Positions 22,127-26,831 of a stretch of DNA of 27,060 nt are shown one piece after another. Under the pieces are notes generated by a model, which had not been told where the DNA came from, did no database searches, and worked only from the letters and a program-made list of their open reading frames with translations. The number at the start of each line of letters is the position of its first letter. Within the stretch, counting starts at the first letter, position 1. A program made the translations under genes and the position numbers. The stretch comes from a virus. The DNA is taken from the IMG/VR virus record IMGVR_UViG_3300027906_000119, positions 1 through 27,060 of that record. One strand, 5' to 3'.

Positions 22127-22364
22127 TTTAACTAAACTAACAAAATTAAATGAAAACCATGAGTGGTTAGTAGATAATCCAGATTACTCAGAATTATATG
22201 AGAGAATTGGTTTTGAGAATATGGAAGACTACTTAATTGTCTACTCTTTTATACACAATTTAAAAGAAGTTACTAATGAACTAATTGATAACAATATAGA
22301 ATTTAGTCACCAGTCTTGCCACTTGTCAGATGAATCTTATTTACTAATAAATATAAAGCAATAA
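22119..22364 (+). CDS. 81-residue acidic unknown protein
   Basis: Mainly acidic and helical: MLDLTKLTKLNENHEWLVDN, then ELYERIGFENMEDYLIVYSF and IDNNIEFSHQSCHLSDESYL. No domain is recognised. It has no membrane segment and one Cys. It overlaps the 42-residue gene upstream by 8 nt and is followed after one base by another small frame, so it belongs to the same transcript. Confidence 0.72.
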   Translation: MLDLTKLTKLNENHEWLVDNPDYSELYERIGFENMEDYLIVYSFIHNLKEVTNELIDNNIEFSHQSCHLSDESYLLINIKQ

Positions 22365-22365
22365 A

Positions 22366-22509
22366 ATGAAAACAATAACACTAAAAATAGATGAAGATAA
22401 TGATATCTTTGAAATGAGAATTGGAAATGAAATATATACTCTTGACAATGTATATCAAAGTGAATATGGAAATCTATTTGATGAATTAAATATAGCAATA
22501 GAAATATGA
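22366..22509 (+). CDS. 47-residue acidic unknown protein
   Basis: ATG 22366 to TGA 22509. MKTITLKIDEDNDIFEMRIG, then NEIYTLDNVYQSEYGNLFDE and LNIAIEI: alternating strand-like residues with Asp/Glu, as in a small beta fold. It overlaps the next gene by ATGA (22506-22509). No function is known. Confidence 0.62.
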   Translation: MKTITLKIDEDNDIFEMRIGNEIYTLDNVYQSEYGNLFDELNIAIEI

Positions 22510-22745
22510 AAAAAATAATACTAGCAGTAGGAGCATTGGGAGTAATGTCTTTTACAACAAATCAAATACTACATACTTATCAACTTTCAGAAGCAATAAA
22601 TAATGTTCAAGATATGAAAGAGTGGATGGAAGAAGATATTTACAATAGTAGACTAGATGAAAGTGTCGGAAGTGATTACATTGATGTACTCAATGAAACT
22701 GAAGATCTACTCATTGATTTTTACAATGTAAATACGAACAAGTAG
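22506..22745 (+). CDS. Small protein with N-terminal export or membrane segment
   Basis: 79 residues. MKKIILAVGALGVMSFTTNQ is a typical signal peptide or signal anchor, followed by an acidic helical part with Trp at residue 40 (NNVQDMKEWMEEDIY, then YIDVLNETEDLLIDF). The last residues FYNVNTNK are encoded by the first element of motif copy 4, so the motif lies inside the gene end. It may act in the envelope; function unknown. Confidence 0.72.
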   Translation: MKKIILAVGALGVMSFTTNQILHTYQLSEAINNVQDMKEWMEEDIYNSRLDESVGSDYIDVLNETEDLLIDFYNVNTNK

Positions 22746-22755
22746 AGATAATATA
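22723..22755 (+). promoter_or_regulatory. Bipartite promoter-like motif, copy 4 (ATGT type)
   Basis: ACAATGTAAATACGA, 9-nt spacer, GATAATATA. It overlaps the 3' end of the preceding gene (stop at 22745) and lies 40 nt before the ATG at 22796. Confidence 0.65.
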
Positions 22756-22795
22756 AATGTAAACAAATTAATAACTAAATAAAATAAAATAAACT

Positions 22796-23044
22796 ATGAA
22801 TACTTTAACAACAAAGAGATTCGTGATAAGAAAATCACTAATCGGTGAAGATGTAACAATTACATTCACTAACAAGAAAAATGAAACTTATACTTACGAT
22901 CATGACGAGATCTACTCGACTCATCAAGAGAAATTTGAAACTATGAATTGCTTTCAAGAGTATGGTTCTTACACTAACTCAAATACAGTACCAAAATTCT
23001 GTAGAGATTTAAGTGAGGTTGAAAAACCAGAGATTACTGAGTAA
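22796..23044 (+). CDS. Small protein, paralogue of 21379-21600
   Basis: 82 residues. TLTTKRFVIRKSLIGEDVTI, then TFTNKKNETYTYDHDEIYST and TMNCFQEYGSYTNSNTVPKF, with a C-terminal acidic extension (DLSEVEKPEITE). It shares RFVI.xSL.G, ITFTNKKNET, HDE, MNCF and Y-T-N-x-N with the protein at 21379. As with that gene, a motif copy precedes it and a structured non-coding stretch follows, so the whole module appears duplicated. Confidence 0.78.
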   Translation: MNTLTTKRFVIRKSLIGEDVTITFTNKKNETYTYDHDEIYSTHQEKFETMNCFQEYGSYTNSNTVPKFCRDLSEVEKPEITE

Positions 23045-23063
23045 AGTGATCCACTATATATAA

Positions 23064-23143
23064 GCTGAGATAGCGAGAAATAGTATGTTAACACTCTTAT
23101 TAAAGAAGGAACATCTCGAGTAGGTTGTAACTACTCCTCAGCT
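23064..23143 (+). ncRNA. tRNA-like or other structured RNA
   Basis: GCTGAG (23064-23069) pairs with CTCAGC (23137-23142), and a flanking A/T pair gives 7 bp. Immediately inside the 3' strand is a hairpin GAGTAG-GTTGTAA-CTACTC (23118-23136), in the place of a tRNA T-arm. A weaker 7-nt loop ATTAAAG with 4 stem pairs (23094-23110) lies where an anticodon loop would be, reading TAA (Leu). The region from 23070 to 23092 does not form a D-arm, the T-loop departs from TTCxAxx, and the variable part is about 8 nt. It is therefore a tRNA-like fold at most; it lies in the 134-nt gap between 23044 and 23179. Confidence 0.3.
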
Positions 23144-23156
23144 CTAAATTAAATAT

Positions 23157-23178
23157 TAACTAATTAAAATTAAATAAA
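23157..23178 (+). promoter_or_regulatory. Conserved A/T-rich translation leader
   Basis: The 22 nt before the ATG at 23179 match the 22 nt before the ATG at 21998 (21976-21997) in 21 of 22 positions, and similar A/T leaders precede 21201, 21379 and 22796. There is no GGAGG. A/T-rich leaders are how Bacteroidota-type ribosomes commonly initiate, so this is probably the phage's translation-enhancing leader. Confidence 0.5.
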
Positions 23179-23376
23179 ATGGCATATAATCCAAATAATC
23201 CTTCAAACTGGTCTTGGAAAAGAGCGTTTGATGAAGTAGAAAAATCAGTGATACAAGGTGAAATGACTCAACAAGTAATAAACCATCTTGGTGATTACAC
23301 AGGTGAAACTAAATATGTAGATCTACCTAAAGAAAAACAAGATGATCTTTATGAAATACTTGGACAAATACTATAA
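23179..23376 (+). CDS. 65-residue unknown protein
   Basis: MAYNPNNPSNWSWKRAFDEV, then EKSVIQGEMTQQVINHLGDY and DLPKEKQDDLYEILGQIL: one aromatic N-terminus and three helices. Polar and acidic, no cysteine, no membrane segment. It has the conserved leader but no bipartite motif directly in front; the structured stretch 23064-23143 lies upstream instead. Function unknown. Confidence 0.72.
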   Translation: MAYNPNNPSNWSWKRAFDEVEKSVIQGEMTQQVINHLGDYTGETKYVDLPKEKQDDLYEILGQIL

Positions 23377-23377
23377 T

Positions 23378-23410
23378 ACAAACTGAATACGACACTTGAA
23401 AGATAATAAT
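23378..23410 (+). promoter_or_regulatory. Bipartite promoter-like motif, copy 5 (AACT type)
   Basis: ACAAACTGAATACGA, 9-nt spacer, GATAATAAT. The next ATG begins only 3 nt after it (23414), so if this is a promoter the mRNA would be nearly leaderless. It begins just after the previous stop. Confidence 0.6.
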
Positions 23411-23413
23411 AAT

Positions 23414-23686
23414 ATGAAAGATAAAATAAAATACATAACAACTAAACACTTAGACGCTATGATCGGTGACGACTACGTTAAACTAGCAGTTTTTCAAAGA
23501 AAGAACTCACCATATGGTTGGACTAAAAGAGAACTTAGAGTATCACCTTTTGGAGTGGACTTAGAAGAATTCGATTTTAACTACGTGAAGAAATATGTTA
23601 ATGAAGTATATTCTATCTTTCCTGATGAAGAAATAAAAGAATTAATAACTAAAGTAAATAAATACTATGAAAAGAACAATAAATAA
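23414..23686 (+). CDS. 90-residue unknown protein
   Basis: MKDKIKYITTKHLDAMIGDD, then KLAVFQRKNSPYGWTKRELR and FDFNYVKKYVNEVYSIFPDE, ending in a basic helix. I start at ATG 23414 rather than the in-frame TTG at 23396, which falls inside the bipartite motif. Mixed alpha/beta, soluble, no cysteine. Function unknown. It overlaps the next gene by 20 nt. Confidence 0.7.
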   Translation: MKDKIKYITTKHLDAMIGDDYVKLAVFQRKNSPYGWTKRELRVSPFGVDLEEFDFNYVKKYVNEVYSIFPDEEIKELITKVNKYYEKNNK

Positions 23687-23822
23687 GTGGGACATTACTA
23701 CACCACTACAAAGAAAGATTGGTAAATATATAAAAATAACACTCGCACTGGTATTTTTAAGTGTATGGACACCTATATTTATATACACCATAAATGAAGT
23801 AATTAAAATGATAATCAAGTAA
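23667..23822 (+). CDS. 51-residue single-pass membrane protein
   Basis: ATG 23667 to TAA 23822. A basic N-terminus (MKRTINKWDITTPLQRKIGK) precedes a hydrophobic stretch ITLALVFLSVWTPIFIYTI (about 24-42) and a short end NEVIKMIIK. It is a type II or similar inner-membrane protein. It overlaps the previous gene by 20 nt, in keeping with the operon. Function unknown; membrane-altering early proteins are common in phages. Confidence 0.6.
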   Translation: MKRTINKWDITTPLQRKIGKYIKITLALVFLSVWTPIFIYTINEVIKMIIK

Positions 23823-23832
23823 TAATTATAAT

Positions 23833-24036
23833 ATGAGTGATATAGAGAAAATAGAAAAAATAGCTAAAGGAATCATGGCAGGATACTATGGTGAGAAGCA
23901 GAAATGTGGTACTGAGTATCAGAAATGGACTTACGCGGTATTACAAGCAGATAAGATCTATTCAGGTGAATGGATAGTAGATAAAGAAACTAATGACTAT
24001 GGTTACGACTATGTTCAACAAATACTACAATCATGA
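23833..24036 (+). CDS. 67-residue unknown protein
   Basis: MSDIEKIEKIAKGIMAGYYG, then EKQKCGTEYQKWTYAVLQAD, and KIYSGEWIVDKETNDYGYDY. One Cys, aromatic-rich, helical at the start. No recognised domain. It shares an ATGA overlap (24033-24036) with the next frame. Confidence 0.7.
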   Translation: MSDIEKIEKIAKGIMAGYYGEKQKCGTEYQKWTYAVLQADKIYSGEWIVDKETNDYGYDYVQQILQS

Positions 24037-24161
24037 TTGATATAGAACACATAAGACTAGCGGCACTCAGATGGTTGCAAGTACAACAGTTAAGAACCAA
24101 ATACCCAAATGATCAAGAATTTGGTCACGAAGTAGCAAAACTAATAAAGAAAGATGAGTAA
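24033..24161 (+). CDS. 42-residue helical protein
   Basis: ATG 24033 to TAA 24161. MIDIEHIRLAALRWLQVQQL, then RTKYPNDQEFGHEVAKLIKK: two helices with Leu/Trp faces. ATGA overlap with the gene before and 8-nt overlap with the next support it. Function unknown. Confidence 0.62.
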   Translation: MIDIEHIRLAALRWLQVQQLRTKYPNDQEFGHEVAKLIKKDE

Positions 24162-24303
24162 AAGTGATGACGCTTACATAAAAAAAGCAATGTTGAAAGT
24201 GAAAGGTGGAGAATTTTACAACTGGTATAAGAATTTGCCTGGATATTTACAAGAAGCTTACAAAAGAGAATTTAACAAATTACAAACTAAATACGAACGC
24301 TAA
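24154..24303 (+). CDS. 49-residue basic protein
   Basis: ATG 24154 to TAA 24303. MSKSDDAYIKKAMLKVKGGE, then FYNWYKNLPGYLQEAYKREF, NKLQTKYER at the end. The final codons are the first element of motif copy 6 (ACAAACTAAATACGA read as ...QTKYE), so gene end and motif share the same bases. Function unknown. Confidence 0.6.
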   Translation: MSKSDDAYIKKAMLKVKGGEFYNWYKNLPGYLQEAYKREFNKLQTKYER

Positions 24304-24314
24304 TAGATAATATA
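24282..24314 (+). promoter_or_regulatory. Bipartite promoter-like motif, copy 6 (AACT type)
   Basis: ACAAACTAAATACGA, 9-nt spacer, GATAATATA. It overlaps the end of the preceding gene, and the next ATG begins 3 nt after it (24318), the same near-leaderless layout as copy 5. Confidence 0.62.
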
Positions 24315-24317
24315 TAT

Positions 24318-24485
24318 ATGAATACGATAAAAACACACACAGCAGACCGCAAGAAAGTAACAATAACTAAAACTATTAACGGTCAAATTGAAAAGAGAAC
24401 TTATAGAGGAGTTACTATTAATAATGTACCTGAAGAGTATAACCATTGGTTTAACTATAAAGGTCTAAGCTTTATAATCTCATGA
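24318..24485 (+). CDS. 55-residue basic protein
   Basis: ATG 24318 to TGA 24485. MNTIKTHTADRKKVTITKTI, then NGQIEKRTYRGVTINNVPEE, YNHWFNYKGLSFIIS. Strand-rich with basic residues. ATGA overlap with the next gene (24482-24485). No recognised family. Confidence 0.62.
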   Translation: MNTIKTHTADRKKVTITKTINGQIEKRTYRGVTINNVPEEYNHWFNYKGLSFIIS

Positions 24486-24682
24486 AAAAGAAATTAAAAT
24501 ATATGTGTCCAGAGTGTAAAGCTATGTATGAAGGACCTCAAGGAGCAACTCCATATATAGTAGCATGGAATGACGGTCACTTCTGTACTCCACGATTAGT
24601 AGGAGAAGAAGAAGTTAAAAAGCTTAGTGATAAAACTGAAAGCTTAAAACATGACGAGTTATGGACAACATATTATAACTAA
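24482..24682 (+). CDS. 66-residue probable zinc-binding protein
   Basis: MKKKLKYMCPECKAMYEGPQ has C9-P-E-C12, and a later H33-F-C35 (NDGHFC) gives a CxxC...HxC set that fits a compact zinc-ribbon or treble-clef fold. The remainder is acidic/basic helix (EEEVKKLSDKTESLKHDE). It may bind nucleic acid or a host protein. The zinc role is inference from residue spacing. Confidence 0.68.
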   Translation: MKKKLKYMCPECKAMYEGPQGATPYIVAWNDGHFCTPRLVGEEEVKKLSDKTESLKHDELWTTYYN

Positions 24683-24749
24683 ACAACCACGACTTCAATA
24701 CTTGCGACAGGCGATGTCGGAGAAGAAGAAAAACTGTGGGGCTGAGTGA
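24651..24749 (+). CDS. Possible 32-residue protein before the tRNA-like element
   Basis: ATG 24651 to TGA 24749, overlapping the zinc-protein gene by 32 nt: MTSYGQHIITKQPRLQYLRQ, then AMSEKKKNCGAE. It runs into the 5' part of the tRNA-like fold at 24742. Overlap of this kind is usual in the block, but the short length leaves it uncertain. Confidence 0.35.
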   Translation: MTSYGQHIITKQPRLQYLRQAMSEKKKNCGAE

Positions 24750-24821
24750 CGGCTCAGTTTGGAAAGCGAGGTCAGGTTATGACTGTTCTAGACATGAGAG
24801 GTTCGAATCCTCTCTCTCGTT
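24742..24821 (+). tRNA. tRNA-like element, anticodon-position TAT
   Basis: A canonical-looking T-arm AGAGG-TTCGAAT-CCTCT (24797-24813) is followed by CTCTCGT (24814-24820), which pairs 5 of 7 with CTGAGTG (24742-24748). Ahead of it is a D-arm-like stretch GCTC-AGTTTGGAAA-GCGA (24752-24769) with the conserved A, GG and A but only two good stem pairs. An anticodon-arm candidate GTCAG-GTTATGA-CTGTT (24771-24787) has four of five pairs and U33 before TAT, which would read AUA (Ile), a frequent codon here. The variable region is about 9 nt and no CCA is encoded. It may be a degenerate phage tRNA or another RNA using a T-arm. Confidence 0.38.
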
Positions 24822-24870
24822 CAAAAAGATTTACACGAGGTAGATCTATAAACTATAAAAATATAGTAAT

Positions 24871-25041
24871 ATGCAAGAATTAATCAAACAATTGCAAAAC
24901 TTATACTCATGGAATCAGTTCTATCAAAGTAGAACTATGAGGAAAGAAATGAAGACATGCCAACTTCAAATCAATGGCAAAAAACAAGAGATTAACGAGT
25001 TTAAAATGGCTCAGAAAAAGAGAAGAGGAGGCAAGAAATGA
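24871..25041 (+). CDS. 56-residue basic helical protein
   Basis: ATG 24871 to TGA 25041. MQELIKQLQNLYSWNQFYQS, then RTMRKEMKTCQLQINGKKQE, and a Lys/Arg-rich end KKRRGGKK. The basic tail could bind nucleic acid. ATGA overlap with the next gene (25038-25041). It is the first gene after the tRNA-like element. Confidence 0.62.
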   Translation: MQELIKQLQNLYSWNQFYQSRTMRKEMKTCQLQINGKKQEINEFKMAQKKRRGGKK

Positions 25042-25349
25042 CTTGGACAGAACTAGCTCAACAGCCATTCACTCAAAAGCGTAAAAACTTAAAAGAGATT
25101 AAGAAGAACGCTAAAGAATTAATGATACATGTAGTAGCATCTATGTGTGATAACAGGTATATCTTATCACTAAAGAAAAATTCTGATGGAGAATTTAAAA
25201 TGGATGGTGGAAGATATGCTCTCAGTAACTTTGGTTTCAAATCACCTGTCTATGAAATAGAGTGGGCAGCAGATGAAGGTAACTGGAGTGAGGTAATAGA
25301 TATTATAAACAGTGGATATCAAAGAATCCACAAAATCAAAAGCAGATGA
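25038..25349 (+). CDS. 103-residue unknown protein
   Basis: MTWTELAQQPFTQKRKNLKE, then IHVVASMCDNRYILSLKKNS, DGGRYALSNFGFKSPVYEIE, and WSEVIDIINSGYQRIHKIKS. It is mixed alpha/beta with one Cys and a Trp/Glu-rich middle (EWAADEGNWSE). No family recognised. It ends in an overlap (ATGATGA) with the next gene, one of a paralogous pair. Confidence 0.75.
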   Translation: MTWTELAQQPFTQKRKNLKEIKKNAKELMIHVVASMCDNRYILSLKKNSDGEFKMDGGRYALSNFGFKSPVYEIEWAADEGNWSEVIDIINSGYQRIHKIKSR

Positions 25350-25549
25350 TGAAAATGGATAACGGAACAGCAAGTAATAGTAAGATCTTTGAACTAAATG
25401 ATCAAGATATCGAGCTGATAGTCAGATTGTTACACGAAGAGTGCGATCACCACGTGTATCATCAAGGTGCTATTAGAAAACCAGATCAAGAATACTTTAA
25501 AGAAAGGTATGATCACTGCCAAGATTTAATAATGGAATTAACGAAATGA
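25346..25549 (+). CDS. 67-residue helical protein, paralogue of the next gene
   Basis: FELNDQDIELIVRLLHEECD, then HHVYHQGAIRKPDQEYFKER, and YDHCQDLIMELTK. The frame LxxxDIELIxxxL......KxRYxHxxxLIxxx is shared with the gene at 25546-25671, which therefore arose by tandem duplication. It is acidic, His- and Cys-containing (C29, H30, H31, H34). Function unknown. ATGA overlap with its paralogue. Confidence 0.72.
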   Translation: MMKMDNGTASNSKIFELNDQDIELIVRLLHEECDHHVYHQGAIRKPDQEYFKERYDHCQDLIMELTK

Positions 25550-25671
25550 AATTAAGTGAAGACGATATAGAATTAATAATAAAAGCTTTAAAATACTTTC
25601 AAGAAAGTAGTATAAAGGATAGATACAATCACTTAGAAGAATTAATAATAAAATATCAAAATGAGCGATAA
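25546..25671 (+). CDS. 41-residue helical protein, shortened paralogue
   Basis: ATG 25546 to TAA 25671. MKLSEDDIELIIKALKYFQE, then SSIKDRYNHLEELIIKYQNE. It matches the previous protein at the DIELI helix and the K-x-RYxHxxxLI helix but lacks the His/Cys segment between. ATGA overlap with that gene and an 11-nt overlap with the next support it. Function unknown. Confidence 0.65.
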   Translation: MKLSEDDIELIIKALKYFQESSIKDRYNHLEELIIKYQNER

Positions 25672-25819
25672 AGAAGCATTACAAGTAATAGTATTTATGG
25701 TGAATGATCATGTAAATAACAATGATAATCCTCATCGTGATTGGAAACTAGTAAATGATCTAATAAAATTTTTAGAAGAGAACGTAATACATTGCGCCAT
25801 GGATAATAACTATAAATAA
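25661..25819 (+). CDS. 52-residue unknown protein
   Basis: ATG 25661 to TAA 25819. MSDKEALQVIVFMVNDHVNN, then NDNPHRDWKLVNDLIKFLEE, NVIHCAMDNNYK. Helical, acidic, one Cys, two helices split by an Asn/Asp-rich turn. No function recognised. It sits within the overlapping chain of small genes. Confidence 0.6.
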   Translation: MSDKEALQVIVFMVNDHVNNNDNPHRDWKLVNDLIKFLEENVIHCAMDNNYK

Positions 25820-25825
25820 GAAATT

Positions 25826-26044
25826 ATGACAGTAAGAGAATTAATACAAGAATTAAAATACATGGATGAAGATGCAACAGTGAGATTTGCATCTCAACCA
25901 AGTTGGCCTTTTGAATACTCTATATATGGAGTAGTGCAAACTACAGTAAACTATAATGATAACGAAAGAGATATAGTTTACCTAGAAGAAGGTAAACAAG
26001 TAGGATATTTGCCTAAAGAGGCTAAAGACGAACTAGGGTGGTAG
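25826..26044 (+). CDS. 72-residue conserved-looking phage protein
   Basis: TVRELIQELKYMDEDATVRF and ASQPSWPFEYSIYGVVQTTV, then YNDNERDIVYLEEGKQVGYL and PKEAKDELGW. The TVRELIxELKxMDxDAxVRFASQPSWPFEY start is a common phage hypothetical pattern, giving confidence in the frame but no function. It is the best-conserved-looking gene of the plus-strand block. Confidence 0.78.
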   Translation: MTVRELIQELKYMDEDATVRFASQPSWPFEYSIYGVVQTTVNYNDNERDIVYLEEGKQVGYLPKEAKDELGW

Positions 26045-26145
26045 AATTTTTAAGAGATACTTTAATAGTAATCATAGGAATTCTATGTACACCAATAACA
26101 TTAACATATGAACTAATAAGATACTTATGCAACAAATTAAAGTAA
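26038..26145 (+). CDS. Possible 35-residue membrane protein with GTG start
   Basis: GTG 26038 to TAA 26145, GTG overlapping the previous stop by GTGGTAG. The translation is VVEFLRDTLIVIIGILCTPI, then TLTYELIRYLCNKLK, a membrane helix with a basic tail. A GTG start in this AT-rich block is unusual, but the hydrophobic helix and stop-start overlap suggest a real membrane micropeptide. Confidence 0.45.
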   Translation: MVEFLRDTLIVIIGILCTPITLTYELIRYLCNKLK

Positions 26146-26249
26146 CCATGAAGGAGATATACGATGCTATGAAGCCTTCAGTAGAAAGAAATAAAAAGAA
26201 ATACACCCGTAAAACCAAACATAAAAATGAAAAAAAGAACTATGAATGA
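26127..26249 (+). CDS. 40-residue Lys-rich protein
   Basis: ATG 26127 to TGA 26249. MQQIKVTMKEIYDAMKPSVE, then RNKKKYTRKTKHKNEKKNYE. It is strongly basic after residue 20, as for small nucleic-acid-binding or inhibitor proteins. It overlaps both neighbours (19 and 23 nt). Function unknown. Confidence 0.5.
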   Translation: MQQIKVTMKEIYDAMKPSVERNKKKYTRKTKHKNEKKNYE

Positions 26250-26592
26250 GCTTAGGCAAACTAAAGAGTATAAACTTGATAGATTAGAGAAAGCTCACAA
26301 AATACCTGAAGAAATAAAAAATATTCAAACGGATTTAAATGGTGATCATGGAGAAAGTATCACCGAAGTTACTCTTGAAGATCAAATACAAGAGATAGCA
26401 GCAATAGTAGCACCAACTATAAATGATGTAATTTTCAACGAAATTATAGAAGTAATGGACAACTATGATGAATTAAATTGGGGTTACTTTGTACAAGATG
26501 ACGCTCCAACAGCATTACTTGACGCTTGCTTTGACCACAAAACTGAAATTCATTATGAAATATTTCAATTGGTATTACAGAAATTAAAATAA
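26227..26592 (+). CDS. 121-residue acidic unknown protein
   Basis: A basic first 30 residues (MKKRTMNELRQTKEYKLDRL) are followed by an acidic helical body: VTLEDQIQEIAAIVAPTIND, then VIFNEIIEVMDNYDELNWGY, with ALLDACFDHKTEIHYEIFQL. One Cys. No domain recognised. It ends directly before motif copy 7. Confidence 0.75.
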   Translation: MKKRTMNELRQTKEYKLDRLEKAHKIPEEIKNIQTDLNGDHGESITEVTLEDQIQEIAAIVAPTINDVIFNEIIEVMDNYDELNWGYFVQDDAPTALLDACFDHKTEIHYEIFQLVLQKLK

Positions 26593-26594
26593 TT

Positions 26595-26627
26595 ACAAAC
26601 TAAATACGACTGAAGTAGGATAATATA
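26595..26627 (+). promoter_or_regulatory. Bipartite promoter-like motif, copy 7 (AACT type)
   Basis: ACAAACTAAATACGA, 9-nt spacer, GATAATATA. It starts just after the stop at 26592 and lies 14 nt before the next ATG (26642). Confidence 0.65.
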
Positions 26628-26641
26628 ATTAAATAAACAAC

Positions 26642-26830
26642 ATGAAAAAATTTAACAAAATGGAGTCTAATCTTATATGTGATTCGCTACGATTTTATGT
26701 AGCTAATTTAGAGTCAGAAATAAAAGATATGCAAAAAGAAGGTAAAAGATCTATATTTGCATCAGGTTTTTACACTAAAGTATCACAAGATTTAATAGAC
26801 AAAGTAAAAAACATGACTAAAAAACAATAA
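26642..26830 (+). CDS. 62-residue helical unknown protein
   Basis: MKKFNKMESNLICDSLRFYV, then ANLESEIKDMQKEGKRSIFA and SGFYTKVSQDLIDKVKNMTK. Mostly one or two helices with basic ends, one Cys. It is the first gene after motif copy 7. No function recognised. Confidence 0.72.
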   Translation: MKKFNKMESNLICDSLRFYVANLESEIKDMQKEGKRSIFASGFYTKVSQDLIDKVKNMTKKQ

Positions 26831-26831
26831 A

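Noticed and set aside
23396-23413. TTG start that would extend the gene at 23414
   Set aside because: It falls in the spacer of bipartite motif copy 5, so a transcript beginning at that motif would not contain it.
26153-26165. AAGGAGATATACG followed by ATG, like the phage T7 gene 10 ribosome site
   Set aside because: It lies inside the 40-residue gene, and the nearby ATG opens a frame that stops at once. No other gene here uses such a site, so I take it as chance.
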